Below are positions 51,743 through 59,273 of a stretch of DNA of 64,000 nt, piece after piece. This DNA comes from Herbiconiux sp. VKM Ac-1786 (GTDB lineage: Bacteria; Actinomycetota; Actinomycetes; Actinomycetales; Microbacteriaceae). The position numbers and the translations under genes were made by a program. The notes below the pieces were generated by a model that saw only the letters and a program-made list of their open reading frames with translations, had not been told where the DNA came from and did no database searches. Location of the stretch: positions 1,513,886 through 1,577,885 of the forward strand of contig NZ_JADKSG010000002.1 of the NCBI RefSeq assembly GCF_015350805.1, read 5' to 3'. Within the stretch, counting starts at the first letter, position 1. Each line of letters opens with the position of its first letter.

Positions 51743-52015
51743 TCAGCCGACCGCGATCTCGAGCTTCGCCGTGATCTCGTCGAGGTCGAAGTAGTTCTCG
51801 ATCACCACGACGTCGGCGTTCGTGCGCCCGATCGCCGACACCAGCTCGGGCGACGTCAGGATGACCTGCGCGTCGGCGGCCGCCACCCCCACGCCCGCCA
51901 CGTCGGACGCGGACACGTCGGCCTCGATGTCGAGGCGCTCGAGGGCTCGGACGGCGTTCACGCGCAGGATCTCGGAGGTGCCGATTCCCGCGCCGCAGAG
52001 GGCGACGATCTTCAC
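51743..52015 (-). CDS. PTS IIB component (ascorbate/galactitol-type), 90 aa
   Basis: Phosphotransferase IIB with the active-site Cys in the loop KIVALCGAGIGTSEILR (Cys7), followed by a Rossmann-like fold (ASDVAGVGVAAADAQVILTSPELVSAI). This P-loop-like CGxGxGxS motif is typical of the ascorbate/galactitol/lactose-type IIB superfamily. It starts 4 nt after the IIA gene and is co-transcribed with it. No IIC membrane permease is found nearby, so either the permease is elsewhere or the pair acts in regulation. Length is normal for a single IIB domain. Confidence 0.88.
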   Translation of the reverse strand: MKIVALCGAGIGTSEILRVNAVRALERLDIEADVSASDVAGVGVAAADAQVILTSPELVSAIGRTNADVVVIENYFDLDEITAKLEIAVG

Positions 52016-52019
52016 GGCC

Positions 52020-52496
52020 TCAGCCTAGGTCAGGGTGCGACGCCGCCGCGAGCAGCCGGCGCACCTCGTCGGTGTCGCGGGCCGCGGCGAGCGCCGGGAT
52101 GACGCTCTCGTCGTTGAACAGGTTGGCGAGCGCGGCCACCGACGCCACGTGCTGGTCGGCCTCCGTCGCCGCGATACCGATCACCACCGACACCGGGTCG
52201 TTGTAGGCGTGGCCGAAGCTCACCGGCTCGTCGAGCGTGACGATGACGAGCCCCGGGCCGTGCACGTCGGGACCCGGTCGCGCGTGCGCCATCGCCAGCC
52301 CCGGCGCGATCACGATGTACGGCCCGTACTCCTCGATCATGGCGATCATCCGCTCCCCGTAGGTGGCGTCGGCCGCGCCGCTCGCGGTGAGCGCCTCGGC
52401 GGCGCGGAGCACGGCGGCCCGCCAGTCGGGGGCGCTCCGGTGCAGGGCGATCGCCGCATCCGGCAGCTGGTCGAGCGAGGGCATCTGGTACGTCAT
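52020..52496 (-). CDS. PTS IIA component (fructose/mannitol-type), 158 aa
   Basis: PTS EIIA-2 domain with the phosphorylated His in IVIAPGLAMAHARPGPDV (near 70), preceded by ERMIAMIEEYGPYIV and followed by GLVIVTLDEPVSFGHAYNDPVSVVIGIAA, the standard IIA-Fru/Mtl arrangement. It accepts phosphate from HPr and passes it to the IIB encoded next. ATG at 52494-52496; an in-frame ATG at 52484 is a possible alternative. A GAGAAT box lies 9 nt upstream of the first ATG. Divergent from the VOC protein gene. Confidence 0.9.
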   Translation of the reverse strand: MTYQMPSLDQLPDAAIALHRSAPDWRAAVLRAAEALTASGAADATYGERMIAMIEEYGPYIVIAPGLAMAHARPGPDVHGPGLVIVTLDEPVSFGHAYNDPVSVVIGIAATEADQHVASVAALANLFNDESVIPALAAARDTDEVRRLLAAASHPDLG

Positions 52497-52602
52497 CGTC
52501 CGCTCATTCTCTCAGCCCGGCGCCACCCCAACCGGTGAGTTCCCTGCACCCGGCCGCCCGCCGCCCGCCGCCCCCGCCCTTGACGCCGCCGCCCCACCCG
52601 AG

Positions 52603-52608
52603 CAGAAT
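52603..52608 (+). promoter_or_regulatory. -10-like hexamer of the VOC protein gene
   Basis: CAGAAT, 7 nt before the ATG at 52616. Confidence 0.33.
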
Positions 52609-52615
52609 CGCGCCC

Positions 52616-53026
52616 ATGATCGACACCTGGAAGATCGAGCTCGTCTTCATCCCCGTCACCGACGTCGACCGCGCCAAGACGTTCTACGTCGACCAGCTCG
52701 GCTTCCACGCCGACCACGACCAGTCGCCGACCCCCGGCATCCGCTTCGTGCAGCTCACCCCGCCGGGCTCGGCCTGCTCGATCGCCTTCGGCACGGGCAT
52801 CACCGAGATGGCTCCCGGCACGCAGAAGGGCGTGCAGATCGTGGTGCCGGATGCCGCCGAGGCCCGCCGTCACCTCCTCGCGAACGGCGTCGCCTGCTCC
52901 GAGGTGGTCGACGAGGGCTGGGGCCTCTTCGTCCACTTCGACGACCCCGACGGCAACAGCTGGGCGCTGCAGCAGCTGCCCGCCTACGCGGCCGCCGCCG
53001 CAGCGGCAAGCGCCCCGACCGCCTAG
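52616..53026 (+). CDS. VOC superfamily (glyoxalase/bleomycin-resistance fold) protein, 136 aa
   Basis: Two beta-alpha-beta-beta-beta modules: IELVFIPVTDVDRAKTFYVDQLGF at the start and GVQIVVPDAAEARRHLLANGV in the second half, closing with VHFDDPDGNSWALQQLP. These are the usual VOC markers with DPDGN at the metal side. The substrate is unknown; homologues include extradiol dioxygenase-like and stress proteins. The Ala-rich tail is low complexity. The stop overlaps the converging adenosine deaminase stop by a few bases. The short box 7 nt upstream supports ATG 52616. Confidence 0.85.
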   Translation: MIDTWKIELVFIPVTDVDRAKTFYVDQLGFHADHDQSPTPGIRFVQLTPPGSACSIAFGTGITEMAPGTQKGVQIVVPDAAEARRHLLANGVACSEVVDEGWGLFVHFDDPDGNSWALQQLPAYAAAAAAASAPTA

Positions 53027-54144
53027 AGCGCCTCGAACCCGTCCGAGATCGCGTCCGCGAGGTCCTCGCGGTCCTCCACCGGCAGGAACGTCGCCGCCGC
53101 CGCGTTCAGCTGGAACACCTCGTGGTCCGCCAGCTCGTAGTCGAACGCATCCGTCAACAGGGCCAGCTCGCGGCTGATCGACGTGTTGCTCATCAATCGG
53201 TTGTCGGTGTTCACCGTCACCTGGAAGCCGAGCTGGTAGAGCAGGTCGAACGGGTGGTCGACGAGCTCGTCGCCCCACGCCGCGACCGCCCCGGTCTGCA
53301 GGTTCGACGACGGTGAGAGCTCGAGCGTGATCTCCCGGTCCTTCACCCACTGGGCCAGCAGCCCGAGCGAGACGTAGGTGGCGTCGTCGTCCTGACGCTC
53401 GGTCTCGATGTCCTCGGCGATCCGCACGCCGTGGCCGAGCCGCAGCGCGCGCCCGTCGAACAGTGCCCCGCGGATGCTCTCCAGCCCGTCCCCTTCACCT
53501 GCGTGAACCGTGGTCGGGAAGTAGTTCTTCGCGAGGAAGTCGAACGCGGCGAGGTGCTTGCCCGCCGGATACCCGGCCTCCGCCCCCGCGATGTCGAACC
53601 CGACGACCCCGTTCTCGCGGTGCCGCACGGCCAGCTCGGCGATCTCGAGCGAGCGGTCGGCGTGCCGCATCGCGGTCACGAGCTGACCGACCCGGATGCT
53701 CCGGCCGCTCGCCCGCACGTCGTCGGTGCCGATCTCGATGCCCTCCTGCACCGCCTCCACGACCTCGTCGAGGCTGAGGCCGCCGGTGAGGTGCTGCTCG
53801 GGCGCCCAGCGCACCTCGCCGTAGATCACGCCGTCGTCGGCCAGGTCGGTGACGTACTCCCGGGCGACGCGCACCAGGTTCTCGCGGCTCTGCATCACGG
53901 CGATGGTGATGTCGAAGGTGGCGAGGTAGGCCGGCAGCGAGCCGGAGTCGGCGCTGTCCTCGAACCAGTCCCCCAGCTCGATCGGGTCGGTCGCGGGCAG
54001 CTCGAGGCCGATCCGCTTCGCCAGCTCGACGATGGTGGCGGGTCGCAGACCGCCGTCGAGGTGGTCGTGCAACGACACCTTGGGAAGCGAGTTGAAGCTG
54101 ATGGTCGAACCGGGAACGAGGTATTCCTCCGCTGGGGTGCTCAT
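53023..54144 (-). CDS. add: Adenosine deaminase, 373 aa
   Basis: Zinc amidohydrolase turning (deoxy)adenosine into (deoxy)inosine, the substrate of the PNP nearby. Metal ligands: HDH in KVSLHDHLDGGLRP (near 26), HAGEGDGLESIRGAL (His near 215, catalytic Glu in EGDG), catalytic His in RLGHGVRIAED, and metal-binding Asp in TVNTDNRLMSNT (near 312). ELSPSSNLQTGAV is also conserved. ATG at 54142-54144 has TAAGCT 6 nt upstream. The C-terminal stop shares bases with the VOC gene's stop. Confidence 0.96.
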   Translation of the reverse strand: MSTPAEEYLVPGSTISFNSLPKVSLHDHLDGGLRPATIVELAKRIGLELPATDPIELGDWFEDSADSGSLPAYLATFDITIAVMQSRENLVRVAREYVTDLADDGVIYGEVRWAPEQHLTGGLSLDEVVEAVQEGIEIGTDDVRASGRSIRVGQLVTAMRHADRSLEIAELAVRHRENGVVGFDIAGAEAGYPAGKHLAAFDFLAKNYFPTTVHAGEGDGLESIRGALFDGRALRLGHGVRIAEDIETERQDDDATYVSLGLLAQWVKDREITLELSPSSNLQTGAVAAWGDELVDHPFDLLYQLGFQVTVNTDNRLMSNTSISRELALLTDAFDYELADHEVFQLNAAAATFLPVEDREDLADAISDGFEAL

Positions 54145-54150
54145 GTCCCC

Positions 54151-54156
54151 AGCTTA
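54151..54156 (-). promoter_or_regulatory. -10-like hexamer of add
   Basis: TAAGCT on the minus strand, 6 nt (GGGGAC) from the ATG. Confidence 0.43.
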
Positions 54157-54275
54157 GGGTTCCGCGCCCCGGGCCGACCGGCCCGAATCGTTACCCGACG
54201 GGCGTCGACCACGGGCTAGGCTCTGCTCGCCGGGAGATGTCACGGCACCCCTGCGAACCCGGAAGTCCCGCCGCC

Positions 54276-55559
54276 ATGATCCCTGAGCCCCGCTACGGCG
54301 AGCGCATCGATCCCGCCTCCGGGGGCGGCCCCGACGAAGCCCCCGTCGGCGGCTTCACTCCCCCGCCCTTCCCCGCCCAGCCACCGGCGCCGCGCCGCCA
54401 CCAGGCGCTCCGCGTCGTCGGCGTCGTCGCCGCGCTCGTCGGGGTCGTCGCCCTCCTCCTCGGCGGCTTCCACGGCTGGACCGTCGTCGCCGACCAGCGC
54501 CGCGCCGACGCCGTCGCCCTCCTCGCCGACCGCGAGAGCGGCGCCGTCGAGGCCCACGGAGCCCTCACCGCCCGCACCCGCAGCTCCCAGGCCGAGGCCG
54601 ATCGCGTGCGCGGGGTCATCGGCTCCGGCCCCTTCGCGGCCGACCCGGATCCGTCGGCCGAGACCCTCCGCACCGCGCTCGGCGCGCTCGACCTGGCGCT
54701 GTTCGAGGCCGGCGAGGCCGCCGCGACCCCCGTCCCGGTCGAGACCGACGAGCCGGCCGCCGCCGACCCCGCTCCCCCGTTCACCCTCCCCTGGGAGCTG
54801 ATGGCCGAGGCCGAGCAGCTCGAAGCGGATGCCCACCGAGCCGACACCGTCGCCACCGGCCTCCTGGCGACCGCCGAGGCGACCGACGACGCCGAGGAGG
54901 CCGTCGTCGACGCCGAGGCCGGCTACTTCTCCTCCCTCGCCACGCGCGCCCAGGCCGAGATCGACGCGAGCCCGCTGGCGAGCCGCAAGACCCAGGTCGA
55001 CCTCTCCTACCTCATCGACACCGCCGCCGATCCGGGCCAGGCCGACTACCGAGACTCCGCCTTCCTCGCCTCGTTCCAGAGCGCGCAGCAGGCCCTCCGC
55101 GACTCGCAGGCGGTCGAGACCATGGAGGCGAGCGACCCGGCCTTCGCCACTCGCCGCGAGATCGAGGAGTACGCCCGCTCCCTCAGCGCCGGCGTCGTGC
55201 TCGACTTCGTCTGGGCGCCCGAGGTCAACGGCCTCGGCGCGAACTGGCTCTCGGGCACCGCCGAGACCTACGACAGCGACGGCGGCTGGTCGATCATCAG
55301 CCTGAACTACACGGTCGAGGAGGCCTGGGCCGACGGCGACGAGAACGCCCGCGCGCTGGTGGCCCACGAGGTCGGGCACACGCAGGTCATCCGCGACGAA
55401 TGCGCGCCGCTGTTCACCGGGCCCGTCTTCGCCTCCGAGCCCGAGACCTGGGCCACGGCCTACTCGATCAGCCTCGGCTTCGACCTCCCCGGCTCGGGCA
55501 TCGAGGCCTACGGCCGCCCCACCGAGGAGCAGATCGCCACGGCTGCCGAGTGCCGCTGA
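54276..55559 (+). CDS. Predicted single-span membrane zinc peptidase (HExxH), 427 aa
   Basis: Pro-rich cytoplasmic N-terminus, one membrane span (LRVVGVVAALVGVVALLLGGF, about 45-67), a long Ala/Glu-rich helical region, then a C-terminal domain with LVAHEVGHTQVIRDEC and, ~20 residues on, FASEPETWATAYSISLGF. HExxH plus a downstream Glu suggests a gluzincin-type zinc site outside the membrane; two cysteines (RDEC and the final EC) may pair. I do not recognise a named family. ATG at 54276 has GGAAG 10 nt upstream; an in-frame ATG at 54237 is possible. A TAGGCT box is at 54217-54222. No partner genes are evident. Confidence 0.75.
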   Translation: MIPEPRYGERIDPASGGGPDEAPVGGFTPPPFPAQPPAPRRHQALRVVGVVAALVGVVALLLGGFHGWTVVADQRRADAVALLADRESGAVEAHGALTARTRSSQAEADRVRGVIGSGPFAADPDPSAETLRTALGALDLALFEAGEAAATPVPVETDEPAAADPAPPFTLPWELMAEAEQLEADAHRADTVATGLLATAEATDDAEEAVVDAEAGYFSSLATRAQAEIDASPLASRKTQVDLSYLIDTAADPGQADYRDSAFLASFQSAQQALRDSQAVETMEASDPAFATRREIEEYARSLSAGVVLDFVWAPEVNGLGANWLSGTAETYDSDGGWSIISLNYTVEEAWADGDENARALVAHEVGHTQVIRDECAPLFTGPVFASEPETWATAYSISLGFDLPGSGIEAYGRPTEEQIATAAECR

Positions 55560-55613
55560 CCCCGCCCCGCCCCACCGCGCCCCACCGCCTGAGCGCCTGA
55601 GCTCCCTCGGGGC

Positions 55614-56354
55614 TCAGAGCCCGAGGCCGGCCGAGATCTCCGCGGCGGCCCGGGCGGCGGCTTCCCGCACCCGCTCGGCGGGCACCGCGCTGTAGCTCGT
55701 CGCCACGTACGGCACCGTCAGCGCCGCCACCGCCTCGCCCGACCCCCCCAGCACCGGGAACACCACGTCCGTGATCGACCCCCGCACCGCATCCGCCCGC
55801 TCGAGAAAACCGCGCTCCCGGATGCCCGCCAGCACCCCGGCGCCCCCCTCCGCCGCGCGGCCCGCGAACGCCCGCAGCACGGCCCCGGTCGCGGTCTTCT
55901 CCACCGAGAACGTCGCCCCGACCCGCACCCGGAAGCCGAAGTCCCCCGGCGACTCCGCCTGCGCCACCACCCGCACCCGGTCGACGTCGAGCACGCTCAG
56001 GTTGCACGACTGCCCGGTCTCGTCGGCCAGCCGCCGCATCGGCGCGAGCGCGGCCGCGGTCAGCGCCCGCAGCGGCTCCTGCCGGTGCGCCAGGTCGAAC
56101 AGCCGCAGCGACAGCGAGTACAGCCCCGTCTGCCGCTCCCGGAAGAGGTACCCCCGCCGCTCGAGCGTCGTCAGCACCCGGAAGATCTGACTCGGCGACC
56201 GCTCCACGGCCGCCGCGATCTCGACCTGGCTCATCCCCTCGAGCCGCCCGGCCAGCACCTCGAGGATGTCGAGCGCCTTGTCCAGCGCCGGCACCGCGTA
56301 CTCGGGCCCCTTCGCCGCGGGCTCGGTGCCGGCAGAGGTATCGCTCACCGTCAC
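55614..56354 (-). CDS. IclR-family transcriptional regulator, 246 aa
   Basis: Winged-helix N-domain: YAVPALDKALDILEVLAGRLEGM, MSQVEIAAAVERSPSQIFRVLTTLERRGYL (recognition helix), then the IclR effector domain from about 90 (QSCNLSVLDVDRVRVVAQAE, FSVEKTATGAVLRAFAGR, GSITDVVFPVLGGSGEAVAALTVPY). GTG overlaps the stop of the upstream SAH-hydrolase-like gene (GTGA), so regulator and enzyme are one operon. The divergent nucleoside hydrolase promoter carries an ATGAA-N7-TTCAT repeat that is a good candidate for its operator. Effector unknown, perhaps a nucleoside. Confidence 0.92.
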   Translation of the reverse strand: MTVSDTSAGTEPAAKGPEYAVPALDKALDILEVLAGRLEGMSQVEIAAAVERSPSQIFRVLTTLERRGYLFRERQTGLYSLSLRLFDLAHRQEPLRALTAAALAPMRRLADETGQSCNLSVLDVDRVRVVAQAESPGDFGFRVRVGATFSVEKTATGAVLRAFAGRAAEGGAGVLAGIRERGFLERADAVRGSITDVVFPVLGGSGEAVAALTVPYVATSYSAVPAERVREAAARAAAEISAGLGL

Positions 56355-57532
56355 TCCGCGGCGTTGAGGGCGGCGAGCATCCGCCGGGCGATCGTGCGAT
56401 CGATGTCGTCGGGAACCGGCTGCGCCCCCGCGACGAGCCCCGCCGCATCCGTGGCGACCCGCTCGAGCGAGAGGGTCTGCAGCAGGAAGCCGAGGTCCAT
56501 CGACTCGAGCGAGTTGCCCTTCGGCTCGCGGCCGGCGAGGTTGAACATCCGCCCGCCCGCCAGCAGCACGACGTGCCGCCCGTTCGGCAGGTCGATGCGC
56601 TCGACGGCCTCGATGATCTCGCGGCTGCCGACCGCGGCGGCCCGCAGCCCGGCGACGTCGATCTCCCAGGGGAAGTGACCGCAGTTGCCGAGCACCGCCC
56701 CGTCCTGCATGAGCTCGATCGCCTCGAGCGGCAGAACGTCGGGGTGCCCGGTCGCGGTGATGAACACGTCACCCCACGGGGCGAGCGCGAGCGCATCCGA
56801 CACCCGGAACCCGTCGAGCGCCGCCTCGAACGCCTTCAGCTCGTCGATCTCGACCACGGCGACCTTGCCGCCGAGCGCCCGCAGGTAGTGCGCGACCCCG
56901 CGGCCGCACCAGCCGTAGCCGAACACGACGAAGCGGCGCCCCGGCACCATCAGGTTCGTGATGCGCATGAAGCTCTCGATCACCGACTGACCCACCGCGT
57001 GCTTGTTCTCGCCGATGGCCTTCAGCAGGCTGTCGTTGATCACGATCATCGGGAACGGCACGGCCCCGGCGAGCTCACCCCGCAACCGGTCGCCGCCCGA
57101 GGTGGTCTCCTCGGTGCCGCCGATCAGGCTCGCCGCGGCGCCCCGAGCGACCACCCCGGCCGCGAGGTCGCCGCCGTTGTCGAGCAGCATGTCGGGCTCG
57201 GCGTCGAGCACGCGCAGCACGTTGGAGTGGTGCTCCTCGAGGGTGTCGTCGCGGCGCCCGAAGAGCGTCATGCCGAGGGTCTGCAGGTAGGCCACGACGT
57301 CGTCCTGGGTGGAGCCGTGGTTGCCCGTGCCCACGATCTCCGCGCCGCCGGCGGCGAGGGTCTCGAGCAGCACGGCCGTCTTCGGCTCGATGTGCAGCGA
57401 CATGCCGATGCGGTGGCCCGCGAACGGCCGGGTCTTCGCGAGGTCTTCGCGGGCCTGGGCGAGCAGCGGCATCCGCGAGCGGATCCAGTCGACGCGCGCA
57501 GCTCCGTGCGCAGCAAGGTCGGTGTCAGTCAT
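56351..57532 (-). CDS. Diverged S-adenosylhomocysteine hydrolase homologue, 393 aa
   Basis: The overall fold is adenosylhomocysteinase: GMSLHIEPKTAVLLETLAA, STQDDVVAYL, GGTEETTSGG, NAD site VFGYGWCGRGVAHYLRALGG (near 215) and GNCGHFPWEIDVAGL. Several key residues differ: DDGGD reads DNGGD, the NDSxxKxxxD segment has Glu in place of the catalytic Asp, the conserved Cys of GCRES is Val, and the C-terminal K-x-DHYRY tail is missing (393 aa against ~430-490). It probably retains NAD but acts on a related nucleoside rather than SAH. It is the first gene of an operon with the IclR regulator and faces the nucleoside hydrolase. ATG 57530-57532. Confidence 0.82.
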   Translation of the reverse strand: MTDTDLAAHGAARVDWIRSRMPLLAQAREDLAKTRPFAGHRIGMSLHIEPKTAVLLETLAAGGAEIVGTGNHGSTQDDVVAYLQTLGMTLFGRRDDTLEEHHSNVLRVLDAEPDMLLDNGGDLAAGVVARGAAASLIGGTEETTSGGDRLRGELAGAVPFPMIVINDSLLKAIGENKHAVGQSVIESFMRITNLMVPGRRFVVFGYGWCGRGVAHYLRALGGKVAVVEIDELKAFEAALDGFRVSDALALAPWGDVFITATGHPDVLPLEAIELMQDGAVLGNCGHFPWEIDVAGLRAAAVGSREIIEAVERIDLPNGRHVVLLAGGRMFNLAGREPKGNSLESMDLGFLLQTLSLERVATDAAGLVAGAQPVPDDIDRTIARRMLAALNAAE

Positions 57533-57538
57533 GGCGCG

Positions 57539-57567
57539 AGTATTGCACAGATGAACGCGCATTTCAT
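57539..57567 (-). promoter_or_regulatory. Promoter of the SAH-hydrolase-like/IclR operon
   Basis: ATGAAA (57567-57562), 17-bp spacer, AATACT (57544-57539), 6 nt to the ATG. Overlaps the divergent promoter. Confidence 0.45.
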
Positions 57568-57572
57568 ATATG
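57543..57572 (+). promoter_or_regulatory. Promoter and operator-like repeat of the nucleoside hydrolase gene
   Basis: TTGCAC (57543-57548), 18-bp spacer, TATATG (57567-57572). The inverted repeat ATGAA (57551-57555)/TTCAT (57563-57567) fills the spacer, the position expected for repression by the neighbouring IclR protein. Confidence 0.55.
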
Positions 57573-57611
57573 CTCAGGATGCTCGTCCCGCCCGATCCCG
57601 AGGAGACCCCT

Positions 57612-58559
57612 GTGCCGAAGAAGATCATCCTCGACTGCGACCCCGGTCACGACGACGCCATCGCGCTGCTCCTGGCGCACGGCAGCCCCGAGATCGAGCT
57701 GCTCGCCGTCACGACGGTCGTCGGCAACCAGACCCTGGAGAAGGTCACCCGCAACGCCCTCTCGGTGGCCCGGGTCGCCGGCATCACCGGCGTTCCCTTC
57801 GCCGCCGGCTGCGCCCGCCCGCTCGTCCGCACCGTCGAGGTCGCGCCCGACATCCACGGCGAGTCGGGCCTCGACGGGCCCGTGCTGCCCGCGCCGATGA
57901 TCGAGCTCGACGAGCGGCACGCCGTCGACCTCATCATCGACACGATCATGGCCGAGGAGCCCGGCACCGTCACCCTCGTGCCCACCGGCGGCCTGACCAA
58001 CATCGCGATGGCCGCCCGCAAGGAGCCGCGCATCGTGCCGCGCGTGAAGGAGGTCGTGCTGATGGGCGGCGGCTACCACGTGGGCAACTGGAGCGCGACG
58101 AGCGAGTTCAACATCATCATCGACCCCGAGGCCGCGCACATCGTCTTCAACGAGTCGTGGCCGCTCACCATGGTCGGGCTCGATCTGACCCACCAGGCGC
58201 TGGCGACGCCCGAGGTGCGGGAGCGCATCCGGGCCATCGACACCGCGCCGGCCCGTTTCGTGGAGGAGCTGCTGCAGTTCTTCGCCGGAACCTATCTCGA
58301 GGCGCAGGGCTTCCTGCACCCGCCCGTGCACGACCCGTGCGCGGTCGCGCGCGTGATCGACCCCGACGTGATGACGGCCCGCCGCGTGCCGCTCGACGTC
58401 GAGCTCTCGGGCACGCTGACGCTCGGCATGACCGTCGCCGACTTCCGCTCCCCCGCGCCGGAGGACTGCACCACCCAGGTCGCCGTCGACCTCGACCACG
58501 AGCGCTTCTGGTCGCTCATCGTCGACGCACTCGAGCGCATCGGCGACCCGGAGGCCTGA
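57612..58559 (+). CDS. Nucleoside hydrolase (inosine/uridine-preferring family), 315 aa
   Basis: Cleaves N-ribosides to base and ribose. Calcium-binding N-terminus KKIILDCDPGHDDAIALLLA, then TTVVGNQTLEKVTRNAL, GESGLDGPVLP, VTLVPTGGLTNIAMA and VLMGGGYHVGNWSATSEFNIIIDPEAA (near 155). The catalytic-side PVHDPCAVARVIDP near 240 contributes the Asp of the metal site. GTG at 57612 has GAGGAG 6 nt upstream; an in-frame ATG at 57570 is unlikely because it would sit in the promoter. Divergent from the SAH-hydrolase-like gene. Base specificity is uncertain. Confidence 0.94.
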   Translation: MPKKIILDCDPGHDDAIALLLAHGSPEIELLAVTTVVGNQTLEKVTRNALSVARVAGITGVPFAAGCARPLVRTVEVAPDIHGESGLDGPVLPAPMIELDERHAVDLIIDTIMAEEPGTVTLVPTGGLTNIAMAARKEPRIVPRVKEVVLMGGGYHVGNWSATSEFNIIIDPEAAHIVFNESWPLTMVGLDLTHQALATPEVRERIRAIDTAPARFVEELLQFFAGTYLEAQGFLHPPVHDPCAVARVIDPDVMTARRVPLDVELSGTLTLGMTVADFRSPAPEDCTTQVAVDLDHERFWSLIVDALERIGDPEA

Positions 58560-58651
58560 CGGCACGCCGACCCCGCCGCAGCTCTGCTCGGCCGGCTCTA
58601 CTCGGCTCGCTCAGTTCGGCCGGCTCGGCGCGCCCCGCGCAGCTCGGCGGC

Positions 58652-59170
58652 TCAGCCCCGCACGTCGTGCAGGTGATGCACCGGGTCGTGGATGAAGTAC
58701 TGCGCCAGCGTCTCCACCGTGAACGCCGACCCGTCGCTCCGCAGCCCCCGCCTCCCCCAGGCGTCGTCGGGAACCGCCTCGAGCGCCCGCGCCATGGTCT
58801 CGGCGGCCTCGGTGAGCTCGCGCGAGACCACCGCCGGGTCCTGCTCGGCGTAGCGATCCTCGAGCGCCGTGGCGTCCTGGTCCCAGTTGGCGAACGCCGG
58901 CTCGTCCTGCTCGAGCATCAGCGCCAGCCGCCCGTCGAAGACACGGAACACGTCCCGCACGTGCGCCGCGTACTCCAGCGCCGACCAGGTGCCCTCGTCG
59001 GGCCGCTCCCGCACATCGTCGCGCTCGAGCACGACGGGCCAGGCCGCCGCGTTCTCGCGCAGAAGCCGCGGCACCTCCCGCGCCGCCGTCGCCGAGGAGT
59101 CGAAGCCGCAGTCGGGGCACTCGCGCTCGAGCACCCACGTCCAGTTCTTGGTGTCAGGGATGATCGCCAT
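58652..59170 (-). CDS. DinB/YfiT-like four-helix-bundle protein, 172 aa
   Basis: Helical protein with GTWSALEYAAHVRDVF (near 62, metal-ligand His) and a late FIHDPVHHLHDV (near 160), the spaced histidines typical of the DinB superfamily, many of which are thiol (mycothiol) S-transferases. The N-terminus NWTWVLERECPDCGFDSSA has two cysteines in a CPDC arrangement that is often seen in this actinobacterial subgroup. ATG at 59168-59170 has TACGCT 6 nt upstream. Substrate unknown. The 92-bp gap to the nucleoside hydrolase gene is GC-rich with no visible feature. Confidence 0.85.
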   Translation of the reverse strand: MAIIPDTKNWTWVLERECPDCGFDSSATAAREVPRLLRENAAAWPVVLERDDVRERPDEGTWSALEYAAHVRDVFRVFDGRLALMLEQDEPAFANWDQDATALEDRYAEQDPAVVSRELTEAAETMARALEAVPDDAWGRRGLRSDGSAFTVETLAQYFIHDPVHHLHDVRG

Positions 59171-59176
59171 GCCCCG

Positions 59177-59182
59177 AGCGTA
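59177..59182 (-). promoter_or_regulatory. -10-like hexamer of the DinB-like gene
   Basis: TACGCT on the minus strand, 6 nt (CGGGGC) from the ATG. Confidence 0.43.
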
Positions 59183-59273
59183 GGGCCGGCCTCCGACACC
59201 GCTCCAACGCCCGACGGTCACCTGCCGCCGCATTCCTGCCACGCTGCGGGTGCCGCCCGACGGTCAGGCCAGG

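Noticed and set aside
58560..58651. GC-rich spacer after the nucleoside hydrolase with repeated ggccggctc
   Set aside because: Two short copies only; no stable hairpin, gene or operator could be supported.
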